From Epiperipatus broadwayi (Eukaryota; Onychophora; Udeonychophora; Euonychophora; Peripatidae), in contig JAQFVV010013318.1 of the NCBI GenBank assembly GCA_028023455.1, positions 1 to 64,000 of the forward strand: 64,000 bases of DNA. The letters are read 5' to 3'. Below the pieces are notes generated by a model. The model had not been told where the DNA came from, ran no database searches, and saw only the letters and a program-made list of their open reading frames with translations. The position numbers were made by a program, and so were the translations under genes. Positions 23,663 to 38,995 of this stretch are shown one piece after another (the stretch's first letter is position 1; every line of letters starts with the position of its first letter).

Positions 23663-24443
23663 TATCAGTAAAGTTACTTAAAAAAATGATCAAAAAAAAT
23701 ATTTTACTTAGGGTTAGTAATTACGGTACACGATTGACGAAGACATTTACAAAACATCCGGTTAATAATTTTACAAAAAGACTATATACAAAAAGAAAAA
23801 GAAAATGTTGACTATCGCTTACCTAAGGACCATTTACGTTTACACCTCCTCCCCCCGAGAATTCTATTTTATTTTATACATTTTATTTTTACTCACGGCA
23901 TGACAAGCAAATTATTTAAATTATTTAGGAAGGTTGCATTGAAGTAAATATATTTTGAAAGATAATGGGTTTATGCGTGTATATTTGCAGCACAATTATA
24001 AATACCACCAACTTATTTATGACTGATTAAAATGCTTAAATAGGGTTACACTGAAGTAATTCCCAAAGGTACTCATCGTAAGGCACCACATTTCGATCAT
24101 AAACTTATGGGGCTGTGCGCGCCTATACATGTTAAAGCATAATATATATCAACAACAAAAAAAAAACATATTTATTGCAACCTTTTGACTTTTTTTTTTA
24201 ACTAAAATTAGTTTTAAAATTTTTTATATCTTTCCGTTGGTTTTTAATATATGTGCTATTTCTTTCTGGCAGTGCTTTTATCAGATTTAAAGTATACGAC
24301 TTTATGTAAACAGATAAAAATATTTCATTTTGACAAAATTTGCTCAGGGTATTTGTGGTTTATTAAAGATAGAAAATTTCATCATCATCAATTCCCCTTC
24401 TCAGGGTCAATCTCTGAGGTAAGGCCACACTTGGGATGCCAAT
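23663..24443 (-). other. second internal region of the composite
   Basis: About 781 bp without gag or pol. It starts TATCAGTAAAGTTAC and includes a C-rich run at about 23848-23857. It is related to, but longer than and diverged from, the first internal region. Confidence 0.65.
24424..24443 (-). other. primer-binding site candidate beside LTR C
   Basis: On the minus strand the LTR end is followed by AT then TGGCATCCCAAGTGTGGCC. It is in the same place and has a similar sequence to the candidate beside LTR B, which supports both. Confidence 0.55.
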
Positions 24444-26552
24444 TATAACGATCCAAACGAAGTGGGAGATCGCATCGCACCGCACTACCAAGGGCGCCAT
24501 CTAGGCATTTGAGACTAGAAAAATTTATAAAGTAGGCAGATACGCGCTGTTAAGATTCCACTTTCTTTAAATATTTCAACTGTTAGCCCAAGTCACTAGC
24601 TCAGCGGAGATGCAGAGATAAAAATCTATAAATTTTATATCTTAAATATAAAATAATAAAAGCCACTGCCAGAAATTAACACATAAAAATATTTATTTAC
24701 GCACATATAAAATAATATTTAAATTTTGAGGAATAAATTTAACATTTATAATTTTATATTGATCTTTAATTCTAAATTTAAGTAGATTGCAAATAATGAG
24801 TTTACTATTTATTTAGAGGGTCGAGTATGAATGGACTACATAGGTCTGCATTTGAAAGGAAAATATTTTTCCCTGATTTAACCTTAGGCAACAAATTTCG
24901 CAATCAACTGGCGCCAATCCATCTGATACATTCATGTATTCAATGTAGCATGATACAACACAAAATACTATATTGTCAGGAATGTACATCTGAACAATAA
25001 GTAGAAATAGAAAAGAGATTGACTCTCCACCAACAGGAATGTGACATCTGTTGGCAAGTAGATCAATAAACAAAAAACTCCATAGGAATGGACTGCGGTC
25101 TTCTGTTGACTTACAAACTCATCCATAGGCAAACAGAGGGTGTGTGGTGTATATATATAATCCTGCCCGTGGCGGACCTCATACTACATCGACTAATTAC
25201 ACAAATATATCCAATCCATTGAACCAATTCAACTACGAAATGAATAACCTAAGATTACCCTCCCTTAATATAACTTTACAAACTATATAGCCATTCACGC
25301 CCGACTTAATTTTAACATTTAAATAGGTTCGCACAGATTTGTTTAAAAATGTTGGGTATAGATCGATTACATAGATTCCACGGTCAAAAACATTTCAAAA
25401 TAAACATAAACAATCAAAATACAAAATTATTGATACCGACAATCACAGAGGGAAACTTATAAGTAACCCAATAGTATTCACCATAAGATACATGCGTTGT
25501 CACCAATAACTTAAAAGACATCCGAATAAATACATTTTAGATACTCACTGTAAGGTATCATTATTTATCGAATGTCTATATATTTTGATCAAATATGAAA
25601 ACCAAAATATAATTAACCGCAAATGAATCCATGCAAGCGTCTATAAAAAACTTAAATTTCATACATTTAACCAATCTTTACAATAAGAAAAAAAAATTGA
25701 AATGATGTTTATCAATCGGAAAACATATAAAATTAAACATTATTAATTTGATTTAAAGACTTACAAAAGTCAGATAAGAGTCCATTTTAACATTTCAGTT
25801 GGCTTGTTTATCAGTTTGTAAAACTTGACGAAAGTTCTTGATTGATTTTAACAATTGTTCATTTCAGATAGCTTATGGTAGAAGAGTCCAGGTTTCTGCT
25901 TTTATTAACTCCCGCGACGCCTCCATTGGAAGGGAATGTTCTGGAGATGGCAATAGCTGGTTCAAAGTATCACAGTCTTTTCATTTTTTTTTTAATAGAG
26001 AGTGTGGTATGTGTGTCATACCTCATCTCTCAAACACAAATGCTGGAACTGTCTGAAAAAAACTGTATTTCCCTTTTTATATTATCCACCAGGATTCAAT
26101 GAACAAAACGTCACTAGTCTATCACTTTCGTTAGGATCCGAGCCAAGGCTTAGTGCTTCCATTGGTCAAGCTAAAATTTCTTTCTTCTCTTATCTAACTT
26201 TTCATCTGACTTTTTAATTACACAGCTTTTAGATAATTAATAAACATCATTTCCATTTACAGATTACAGGAATTAATTAATACCTGTTTTTACTTTAACT
26301 TACGTTATTTTTTTATTAAAATATTTTTATAAATCTTTTTTTTATAAAAAATACATTCAAATACCTTTTTTTTATTTATTAAAAAAAAATATTTTTACAG
26401 TTTAGCATCTGTGCGAATATATATACGTATAACAAACGTTTTTAATTTTAGCGTTTAGTTTTTTTTACTTTTATTTTTAATACACTTATTTTTATATGCG
26501 AACTTAAAAGTTTTTATTTTAAATAAATGTAAAGACATATTTATATATCGTT

Positions 26553-26555
<3 letters not shown>
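24444..26555 (-). repeat. LTR C of the composite element
   Basis: About 2112 bp, nearly identical to LTR A. The first bases are TATAACGATCC, so the canonical TG has become TA. The end is TATCGTTACA, followed directly by a long (AT)n. The Cys-rich frame is at about 24890-25110. Confidence 0.85.

Positions 26556-26642
<87 letters not shown>
26556..26642. repeat. (AT)n microsatellite at the composite's right edge
   Basis: About 87 bp of AT dinucleotides interrupted once by ACA. It abuts the LTR end and is the probable target sequence. Confidence 0.95.
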
Positions 26643-26645
<3 letters not shown>

Positions 26646-29600
26646 AACCTAGTGTTATTGACACTTGGTTAACTTGGCATTATTTCTGTAGGAAAACAAT
26701 GCTATTCTTTAAAGAAATAAAAAGATAAAATAACAATAGTAATAATTGATTAATAAAGTATGCTATTCACTCACTTTGGCATGTTTTGGGTGAATAACTA
26801 ATAGATTTAATAACTCAATGTCATTTTTAAAGAGAGAACATGAATAATTTAATTGAGATATTAATAATTAGAGCAACTTAATATGGTATAAAAGCTAAAC
26901 AGTAATTGATTTTGGATGGGTAGAGGGGAGTGGATGAATGTCTTATCATAAAGCACAATAACTTCTGGTAATTTCTTTTTGTAAAAAAAAAAAAAAAAAT
27001 TAAAAAAAATAATGTTTAAAGAATTATACATCACTGATTGTTAATTTAATGTATTTATTATTTTTTTTTATATTGTCAAATTACTTTGTAATCCAGGTAA
27101 ATAATACTAAAACTATATGATTGTAATAGGTTTTTCCTTTCTTTTGTTTATGTTATAATCAAATGATTATTTTTCTGGAAGAGGTCGCTAAAGCAAAAAA
27201 AATATATATATATAGTCTGCTTTTACTTTTCAATGAAGGAACAGTGCTGAAATTTGGTAACTCAATTTTTTCATTTTATTTTGCAGAAATAAATGTAATC
27301 AAAGTAAAATTTTAATAATATAATGTGTGGCTAAAATTTTTTGATAAGATATCCTGATTTTCTTTGCCATCTACCTATTTAAAGACCTTTTATACTTAAA
27401 AATTTATTGTCTCACGCTAAAGTTAAAAATGACAGAATTAACTAAAAGAGTCATGAAAAATTATATTATATCTAAATTAAGGAAAAGAAGCGATTTCCAA
27501 GAAAAGATTAATTATTTATTAACTTTATGTCATTTATTGATATTTTCTTGGTATAGAAATAAAAATAATTGAAAGAAATATTTTGAAACCAAGGAAAATC
27601 AACTAGAAGCATTTTTGTGCTATTTCTCAATATTGTCTGCCTTTACAAGTAATGTAGTTACATACGTTAAAATATGTTTTATTCACCAAGAATTGTCTGG
27701 AAATAATAATAATGATAAATAAGATTAAATTATGCACCTGTTTATTTTAAAAATATATATATATAAAACAAATATAAACTTTCTCAGAGTAAATATAGGA
27801 AAAGTTATATAGGGGCATTCTTACGGAGAAGTTACCATTAAAAAAATGTATAATTCCTAAAGTATGAACAAAGCCAAATATCTTAGTGACCTTATATTAT
27901 ATTATACATCAGTTGGAATTATTAAAACTTCATGTCCACGTAAATTGACTGAAGTTATTATCATAATAATCTCTCGGAAAATTGCGCATTTTCATCCATA
28001 AGTAAGCTAGCTAATAAGTATACATATCGTCAAAAAAAAATATTGTGTATGTTTATCGTCTATAGTCAAATATTCGTCTATGTTAGAAGTCTATTTTTTT
28101 TTCTTGGATCCCAAAATTGTAGTAGTTTAATTCAAGTAAGAATTAATCTTCAATTCAGCTATATGTTTCTTTACCTAATTTATTAAACGCACAAAATAAG
28201 AGAAAACTTTTATTTAAAGGAAATAATACCATGTGTTTATTGTTTTTAAACTTGCTTCGTGAAATACGACTGGATAAAGCTCTTCACCTGGACCAATTGC
28301 TCAAGAGAAAACATTTTCTAATGAGAGAGTATGCACTTGTTAATTAATGATTGTTTAAAACTAAGTTATAAATAATATGTATTTTTTTGTTATATCACAT
28401 AGGTTAAAGTCTGTATGGTGAAGTGATATTTAATAGCCTTGTAATAACAAAGGTATGTTTTAATATAATTATTATAGGTTAAGTTGATATTTAACACGAA
28501 AGAAAAAAAAATCTATAAAATATGTTTTAATTATTACATACAATTGTAGGTAGAAATTTTGTATGCTAGATACGTAAAAGAAAAATATGTAGATATTTAA
28601 GGGGTAAAATAAATATTGAAAATTATCAGAAGTAACTAAAAAAAAAAAATGCTATAACAAAATATTTCTTGTTAAAGTTTTGAAACAAATTTATACTGTA
28701 TTAATTAAGGAATTTATTCCTAATTATTCTTAAATAACACATCCACTTTATTTAGTTTAAGATAGTATGCTACCAACTATTTTGAATGTTCCTTTATTAA
28801 AATTAAAATTATTATACTTTTATTCTATGATGTCCATTGATTTCAGATGTTGATCAAAGTATACCCGATAACATAAGTTTATTATAATCAGTGTATTTAC
28901 TTATCCCACCCAGATATAGCATTGGTATATGCTTAATATTCGCATAGGTAATAATTATAATGTATTTATTTTGTGGGATGAAAAATGATCTCCCCAAAAG
29001 CTTTGTTTTCCATGAGAGAAAGATTTTAAATATAATATTCGGGTATGTTTAAAGCCCAAGTGATCGATTCTCATAGGTAGGACAATCAAGAATTTATCTA
29101 GCATTTAGTATGTTTCATTCGTTTAAATCCCAGGAGAGGATTGTATTTGGTGTGTGTTCGTTGTATGCCCAAGTAAGAGGCAAGAAACCACCAAAATATT
29201 TTAATGTAGTAGATTACTCTACAGACCTTCATGGTTATTCCATATTCCTCATGTGAAAATAAAGATAGCTCCACCATGGAAGGTGTTGATTAATGTGCTT
29301 AATTTTGAAAGTTCGGGCAAGATAAAGGTTATATTGGAGGTGTTAGTTCCTCAAGATCCACTTTAGTATAAATAGTGTGTTAGTAACTAGGGTCAATATC
29401 TGTATTGTGCTGCTAAATATTGCTAGTATTTGACAAGTAAATCAATGGAGAAAGTAATTAAAATTACATAGTTTTAAAACGCTTATTTACTGAAGGAATA
29501 TTCAAATGCAATATTTAATTCTGGTTAGTAATTAAATAATAGTCATATTTAAAATTATACGTATGAATAAAATTTATATCATAACTTAAGTTAGCATTAA

Positions 29601-32160
29601 GTTAAATGTAAGATGGTAAGTGTAACTTCTGATAACTGGCCTATAATTAGAATAGGTTAACCCATTAAAGACCATAAATAAAGTAAATGTATTAGAAATA
29701 AATTTAATATCTTGCGTATTGCATATGATGGGATTAATCATTTAAAAATATATATATATATATTTAGTCAATAATTGTGAATAAAAGCTTCTACAAGGTT
29801 ACCAAAATGTAATAAACAACGTATTGGTAATGAAATGTACTTTTAGTTAATCAATCCATATGATTGCATACAGGAGAAGTAGTAACCTCTAGTCCATAAC
29901 CAAAAGAGTATACAGATTACTGTCAGTTATATTTTATATTTTTGTATTACTATGGGATTATTTAATAAATGTTCATATATTTTTTTTGTGATAATAATAA
30001 ATTATAGTCTTGTTAAAATTTGTTGTAGATTCATTTTTTTGTTTTTATATGCTAAATATAAGTGTTTGCACACTATTTGCAAAACCTTTTCTTGAGTCCG
30101 AAATCATTCCAAATTCTTAAAAACTTAATATACCAGATAAATAAAGTTAAGCAGATCGGAATATGTCATTAGATTTTAGTTTAATGATAATTATTTATGG
30201 AGTTGAAAACTTAAGACTAAACATTCACCTTTGTGTAAAAAAAAAAAAAAATGAATTTATTCCCAAACCATTAACTTTGGTTGCACATTATTCCATTCCC
30301 ATTTAGTTAAATTGTCTAAGTAATAAATCTTAGTTATATTATTGTGTTGTCATGGATGATGGAAGGACACAAAAAGCACCCTTGTCTTTTTATTATTCTG
30401 ACTGAGATTCTAAAAAAAAAAAAAAAAAAAGGGCTGTGTTATTCAAAATTATACGTCATTATTGAATAGAATTATCATCTCTTTAAATAATATAGCAGTT
30501 GATATGAGAGATGAAGACACATTGAATTTAAGTAAAATAAATGTTTCCTATAGCCGACCAGAATGCCAGTCATATTCGACAACACAATACTGCCGAGCAT
30601 TTCCTTACATGAAACAAAGAACCCTGAGATTAATATTATTATAATTATTCTTTAAATTAATAAGTGATCAATTATTGTTGTTATTACAATCGTGGCATGG
30701 CTTAAGAGAATTGAATGTACAATTGTATTATATGAAAAGTATTTTAGATCATATTGGAAATTAATGGATATGTTGCTTTATTTTGGGTTGCCTTAACAAC
30801 AACCTGAAAAAAAAGTAGTCATGGGTGCAAACAAATAAATAAATAATTAAAAAAAAGAATATTGGGTTAGAAATGAAATAAAATAAATTTCTAATAAACT
30901 AATTAAAAGATTATTGAGTTAGAAATGGCGAAAAGTGCAAATAATAATAAATACATTAATAAACTAATAATTAATATTGGGTTAGAAAATATATATATAT
31001 ATGAGCCTTATAATTTCTGAAGTTAGTGTCAGGTTGCGCCCGAATCAATTAAATTAAATTTAAATAATTTAAACACACATAAGCTGACGGTTACACTATA
31101 TATGTGCCATAACATGTATTCAATTCCTTGATAGTCCAGATCATTTTTTTTTACTTTCTATCTTTCCAATATACATTTATAAGTACTGAACTTATTATAT
31201 CAAATATTTTATTAATCAATAATAAAAATAGTTTATCTGAGGAAAAAAATAATAATTTCTTTTTCCCTTTTATATTTACACCTTTATATTTTGTTTTGTT
31301 ATATTTATTTAATATACATTTTAATAATGGACAATTTATCAATTTATCATTTATATAATATATTTTATAGAACGTTTTACATTCGGCCGTTTGCTTGTAA
31401 TAATAATAAAAAACAGCACTGTGTTCATTAATCATCTAATTGTTAAAGTTTTCAGAAATATCTTATCATTGAGCATATTATTTTCTCCCTAAATGCAGAT
31501 GAATATATTTTAGGGTATATAAATTGTCTTTCAAATATAAGTAAATTTTAAATCTTAATTTTTAATTAATTGAACACCAAAATACTACATATTCGCTAAT
31601 CTCACAAAAGCATATCAGCAACATTAGTGTTGCATTCTTTAATACCTTAATGAGAAACAACAGAAACTATTCCATTTTTTCAAATCAATTGAATGTAAAT
31701 TTATATTTTTCTTTACTTTATTTACAAAGATTATAATATAGAAAGAGCTACGTGAGAAAACATATAAAAACAACATTTGCCCAAAAGATAAGTCATGTTT
31801 CTGTATTAATTTTCCAATTATTGTTTTGATAACAGAATCTTGGGGAAAATATTTAAATACAATTTCCAGTTAAAAGGTTAGGGCTTACATGCGTTATTAT
31901 TCAATTACATTTTTATTAGACTGTTAGATTTGATAAACAGTGGACTAAATATAATATAGTTCTTTCATAACTAACCTAATTCACTTCGGACGTCTCTTTG
32001 AAGTCTAAAATCAGTTTGTTTCATATATATATATATATATTATTTGTGCTGAAGTTACCAGGTTTCAAATAAACGTGTAAGATTCTAATTACTTATAAAT
32101 TTAAATTAATTAATATGTTAGTTGTTAGGCTTTATATTGTATGTAAATATTTTTCAACAA
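26643..32160. other. long stretch without a recognised gene
   Basis: AT-rich sequence with small (AT)n tracts (about 29747-29762, 30990-31002). Two places look slightly coding-like without matching a family I know. A 38-codon frame at 28231-28347 reads LLREIRLDKALHLDQLLKRK. A frame at about 29085-29242 reads ERIVFGVCSLYAQVRGKKPP, and a shifted one to 29386 has PPWKVLINVLNFESSGKIK. They may be remnants of a transposon or stray exons. Confidence 0.45.
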
Positions 32161-32166
32161 TAACAA

Positions 32167-32478
<312 letters not shown>

Positions 32479-32596
32479 ATACTTTTATGTACTTTTTAAT
32501 AACATTACTATCATGAGATGTCAACAGAAAATGATTCGCTATTTGCTAATAAAATAAAGTTACTTACAGATATTTGAATTGGATAAATGCAAAATT

Positions 32597-33785
32597 GTTA
32601 CATTTTTATTTATCATTGTCAAACTCTCTCCACTCACAACTTTGACGCCATTCATTTAAAATAAATACACTAATGATTATTAATAATCATTTTCGAATGT
32701 AGAGTTATCTCTACCACATATATTAACTTTAAACCTCAAGTAAAGATTAATATATCTGATTTTTTCAATTTTACACCCACACATAGTTATTCACATTTCT
32801 CTGACCCGTATGTAATATGTTTATAGATATAATAAACACCTTCATACTTCTCCATTCTTTTTAAATTCATATAAATAAAAATACGATAAAAGACAAATGA
32901 CCCCCAAGATGCATTTCGTGCTGAACCAGGACACATCAGTTGGCCCACGTCACTATCTCTCATATATATCTCTATTATATGCAAAGTATTTATCTAGAGT
33001 AAATTGTTACATTTTCATTTACCATTGTCAAATTCGCTCCACTCACAACTTTGATGCCATCCATTTCAGTTAAATACACTAATTATTATTACTAATCCTT
33101 TTCGAAACTAGAGATGATCTCTAGCACAGATATAAACTTTAAACCTCAGTTAAAGATTAATATATCTGATTTTTTTTAAATTTACACACACGGAGATATT
33201 CACCTTTCTTTGTCCCGTATGTAATATTTTATAAATATAATACACACCTCCACACTTCCCCAATTCTTTTTAAATTCATATAAATAAAGATATAATAAAA
33301 GACAAACGACCCCAAGATACATTTTGTACTGAACCAGCACTCATCAGTTGGCCCAGGTCACTATCTTTCATATATATCTTTATTATATGGAAAGTATTTA
33401 TCTAGAGTAAATTGTTACATTTTCATTTACCTTTATCAATCTCCCTCCACTCACGACTTTGATGCCATCCATTTCAGATAAATACAATAATGATTATTGT
33501 TAATCAATTTCGAAACTAGAGATTATCTGTAGCACAGATATAAACTTTAAAGCTCAGTTAAAGATTAATAATTTTTTTTTTTTTAAAGTTGTAAGAGGAG
33601 GAAGTTTGACAATGGTAATTGAAAATGTAACACTTTACTCTAGATAACTAATTTGCATATAATAGAGTTATATGACTGGGCTAACTGATGAGTGCTGGTT
33701 CAGCATGAAATGCAACTTGGAGGTCATTTGTCTTTTATTATTTTTTTTATTTATATGAATTTAAAAAAAAAATGGAGAAGTATGG
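32597..33785. repeat. 409-bp satellite, 2.4 copies plus an inverted partial copy
   Basis: The start phrase GTTACATTTT occurs at 32597, 33006 and 33414, a period of 408-409 bp. Shared landmarks are CTCCACTCACAACTTTGA, AAAGATTAATATATCTGA and TCATATAAATAAA. The third copy stops at about 33580. From about 33586 to 33785 the sequence is the reverse complement of the part running from the TTCATATAAATAAA region to the CCACTCACAACTT region. No coding sequence is seen. Confidence 0.85.
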
Positions 33786-34280
33786 CAAATGCAAAACAGT
33801 TTTCTGGTATAAACTTAGTGAAAAATGGTTTGGATAAATTTCAATAAATATTAAACAATGAACAATATTGAACTCGTGATATCTATATGTAACTAATGAA
33901 GATGATGAAGTAAGATATAATTATTGAAATGATATTGGATATTTTTGAAACTGTCAACCATCACATAAAATAGATATTCCAAGAGGGACTTCATGAGATT
34001 AAATAACTAATACACAATAACATTTGTATCATTTATTTAAACTAAAAGACACAATGTGTAGGTCAAAAATGTAGCACAAAATCTAATTCTTACATCAGAA
34101 CTAAATGAAAAATTGTTAATTTGCAAGATATTACTTGTATTTAGTATTAAACCAATAGCGGTGGCCATATTTTGGCTACCTTGGAACTAAATACTAATGG
34201 ATGACCCTTCTACACCCTAAATACTTCTTGCTACTATTACTTCTACTACTAAAACTACTACTACTCAGCCATCTCAACCA
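33786..34280. other. AT-rich spacer
   Basis: No gene or repeat recognised between the satellite and the microsatellite. Confidence 0.5.
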
Positions 34281-34282
34281 CT

Positions 34283-37460
<3,178 letters not shown>

Positions 37461-37729
37461 TGAAACGAAACAGTGCAACTGGGTGAAATAAAGTTTTTTT
37501 TCCTGTATATATTTTAGTAATGATTTTAGACATGTCATATTATATTCCTAAATAAAGAAAAAAGCGTAGATAACAAAAACCAGACTGAACGTAGGCGAAG
37601 GAAGAAAGAGAGAAAGGAAGTAAGCCACACAAACAGTATCAGCAGCGGAGGAGGATTTGGCACAAGGAGCAGGGATCAGTAACCTTTTATGATATATACA
37701 AATCAAAGCGTTGTACGAATCAAAGTCTT

Positions 37730-38833
37730 ATGCTAAAAACATTTCTAAGGAAAAACGAAGCAGAAATGGCAGAAAGAGAAGGAAACAAACAGAGGGAGCA
37801 CGATCGCGATGCGAAGTTTAACGCGATCCTCAGAGAGGGGAGAGAGGACAGAAAGATCATGATGGCCATGTTGGCGCGTATGGTACAGATTGAAGAATGG
37901 TATATGGGGTCGGACGTTAAAACAGTTAGGGAAGGTAAAGAAATTATTAGTGCAAGGAGTGGAGCAGAGGACACAGAACCTCAACCAACTAAAATAAGGT
38001 TGGAACCTCATGAGATTAGATTAGTGAATACAAATGCCAGCTCTACTCAACAAAAATGTAAAGAATTTGATGTGACAGAAATTACTCAGAGTCAAAGTTT
38101 TACTCTAGCAGATTTAGCTAAAGATGAAGTAATTACTGAGGAAATGGTCGTTTCAAATCTAATGCAAGCCAGCCCATCTCAAAGTGATGACACCAGTTTA
38201 GTACCTTCTAATGGAGTGGCTGTATCGATGTTGAAAGATATCAATAGAACAAAAGATACTGTTTTGAATAAATCTTCTGAAATCATAAGTAATAATTCTG
38301 TGTTATCTTTTCATAATAATGATAAAGATGTTCTGTGGAAAAGTGATGATGAAAGATTAATGAAGTCATCAAAGTTAAAGTTTAGAAATGATGCTGAATG
38401 GCCTCCTGATATGAAAATGAAGAAAGTGGACAGATCTTTAGTTGTGTGCAATACTGCCCATTTTAATAAATTCCATGATTATTTATTTATGAAATGTGAT
38501 CTGAACAAAATTGATGAGGAACTGAACTCTTTAAACAGAAATGATAAACTTTGTTGTAAAGCATGGACATATGTTAAAAAAAATAGTTTCATAAAAAATG
38601 GGGAAAAACTTCTCAACTCCCAAAGTGAAAATGTTATAATGGATGCCATTAGATCACAGAAAGTCAGACAAATTCTTTTAAAGCAAGATACTTTTAATAA
38701 TGAACAATATAATAATATACCAAAGCACAATATTGTGACCGCTTGTGCTATTTTAGTAAGAGATCTAAAAAGACATACCTATAACCCTTATATACCTCCC
38801 GACCCAGGGAGAAGGTTGAGATATACAAAATGA
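37730..38833 (+). CDS. unrecognised 367-residue ORF of a probable retroelement
   Basis: An intact frame of 367 codons. It is open upstream to about 37593 without another ATG (TFYDIYKSKRCTNQ precedes the Met), so a 5' part may be lost or spliced on. Residues 10-60 are a charged helix (MAEREGNKQREHDRDAKF). The middle, about 75-215, is Ser/Thr/Asp/Asn-rich and low complexity. Residues about 245-350 look folded (AHFNKFHDYLFMKCDLNKID, AWTYVKKNSFIKNGEKLL), ending PYIPPDPGRRLRYTK. There is no signal peptide, membrane segment, CCHC knuckle or polymerase motif. It sits about 160 bp before a purine tract and an LTR-like 2.7-kb segment, so a gag-like or accessory retroelement protein is my best guess. 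A host single-exon gene cannot be excluded. Confidence 0.6.
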   Translation: MLKTFLRKNEAEMAEREGNKQREHDRDAKFNAILREGREDRKIMMAMLARMVQIEEWYMGSDVKTVREGKEIISARSGAEDTEPQPTKIRLEPHEIRLVNTNASSTQQKCKEFDVTEITQSQSFTLADLAKDEVITEEMVVSNLMQASPSQSDDTSLVPSNGVAVSMLKDINRTKDTVLNKSSEIISNNSVLSFHNNDKDVLWKSDDERLMKSSKLKFRNDAEWPPDMKMKKVDRSLVVCNTAHFNKFHDYLFMKCDLNKIDEELNSLNRNDKLCCKAWTYVKKNSFIKNGEKLLNSQSENVIMDAIRSQKVRQILLKQDTFNNEQYNNIPKHNIVTACAILVRDLKRHTYNPYIPPDPGRRLRYTK

Positions 38834-38975
38834 TAACCCGGGAAATGACTACTATGACATGCACATGATGATGAGAAAAGGAATTACGGCAATATACTCA
38901 CCTTTATAAATGTTAAGTTCAAACCCTCACCCAGACTGTTCTCCAAGGTCAAATCAATAAAAAAATCAATTATGT

Positions 38976-38995
38976 AAAAAAATGAATGAAGAAAA
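38976..38995 (+). other. polypurine tract candidate before the 3' LTR
   Basis: Twenty bases consisting of A, G and two T, ending GAATGAAGAAAA, lie directly before TGTAACC. This is the position expected of the polypurine tract of a plus-strand LTR element. Confidence 0.4.

Larger units (their letters stand above)
18797..26555 (-). mobile_element. composite of three long LTRs with two short internal regions
   Basis: Three homologous LTRs (A 18797-20928, B 21472-23662, C 24444-26555) alternate with two internal regions (20929-21471, 23663-24443). A and C are nearly identical; B is clearly diverged. Both internal regions begin TATCAGTAAA and end with a sequence that reads, on the minus strand, as a TGGC-starting primer-binding site directly after an LTR end. 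The outer flanks are ATAT on the left and ATATAT on the right, consistent with one target duplication for the whole. Neither internal region encodes gag or pol. Plausible origins are LTR-LTR recombination between related elements, or a young element whose interior carries an older LTR. Confidence 0.7.

Noticed and set aside
30462-30644. 60-codon frame with several Tyr, Cys and Arg residues
   Set aside because: No recognisable family, no splice sites or promoter, and no repeat copy to compare.
32597-33785. CRISPR-like array
   Set aside because: The repeat unit is about 409 bp in direct tandem without short repeats and unique spacers, and the genome is eukaryotic.
37461-37560. Search for a 5' LTR copy matching 38996-41689
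   Set aside because: Only a TGAAACGAAACAG phrase follows the AT tract. No stretch there or further left matches the 2.7-kb segment.
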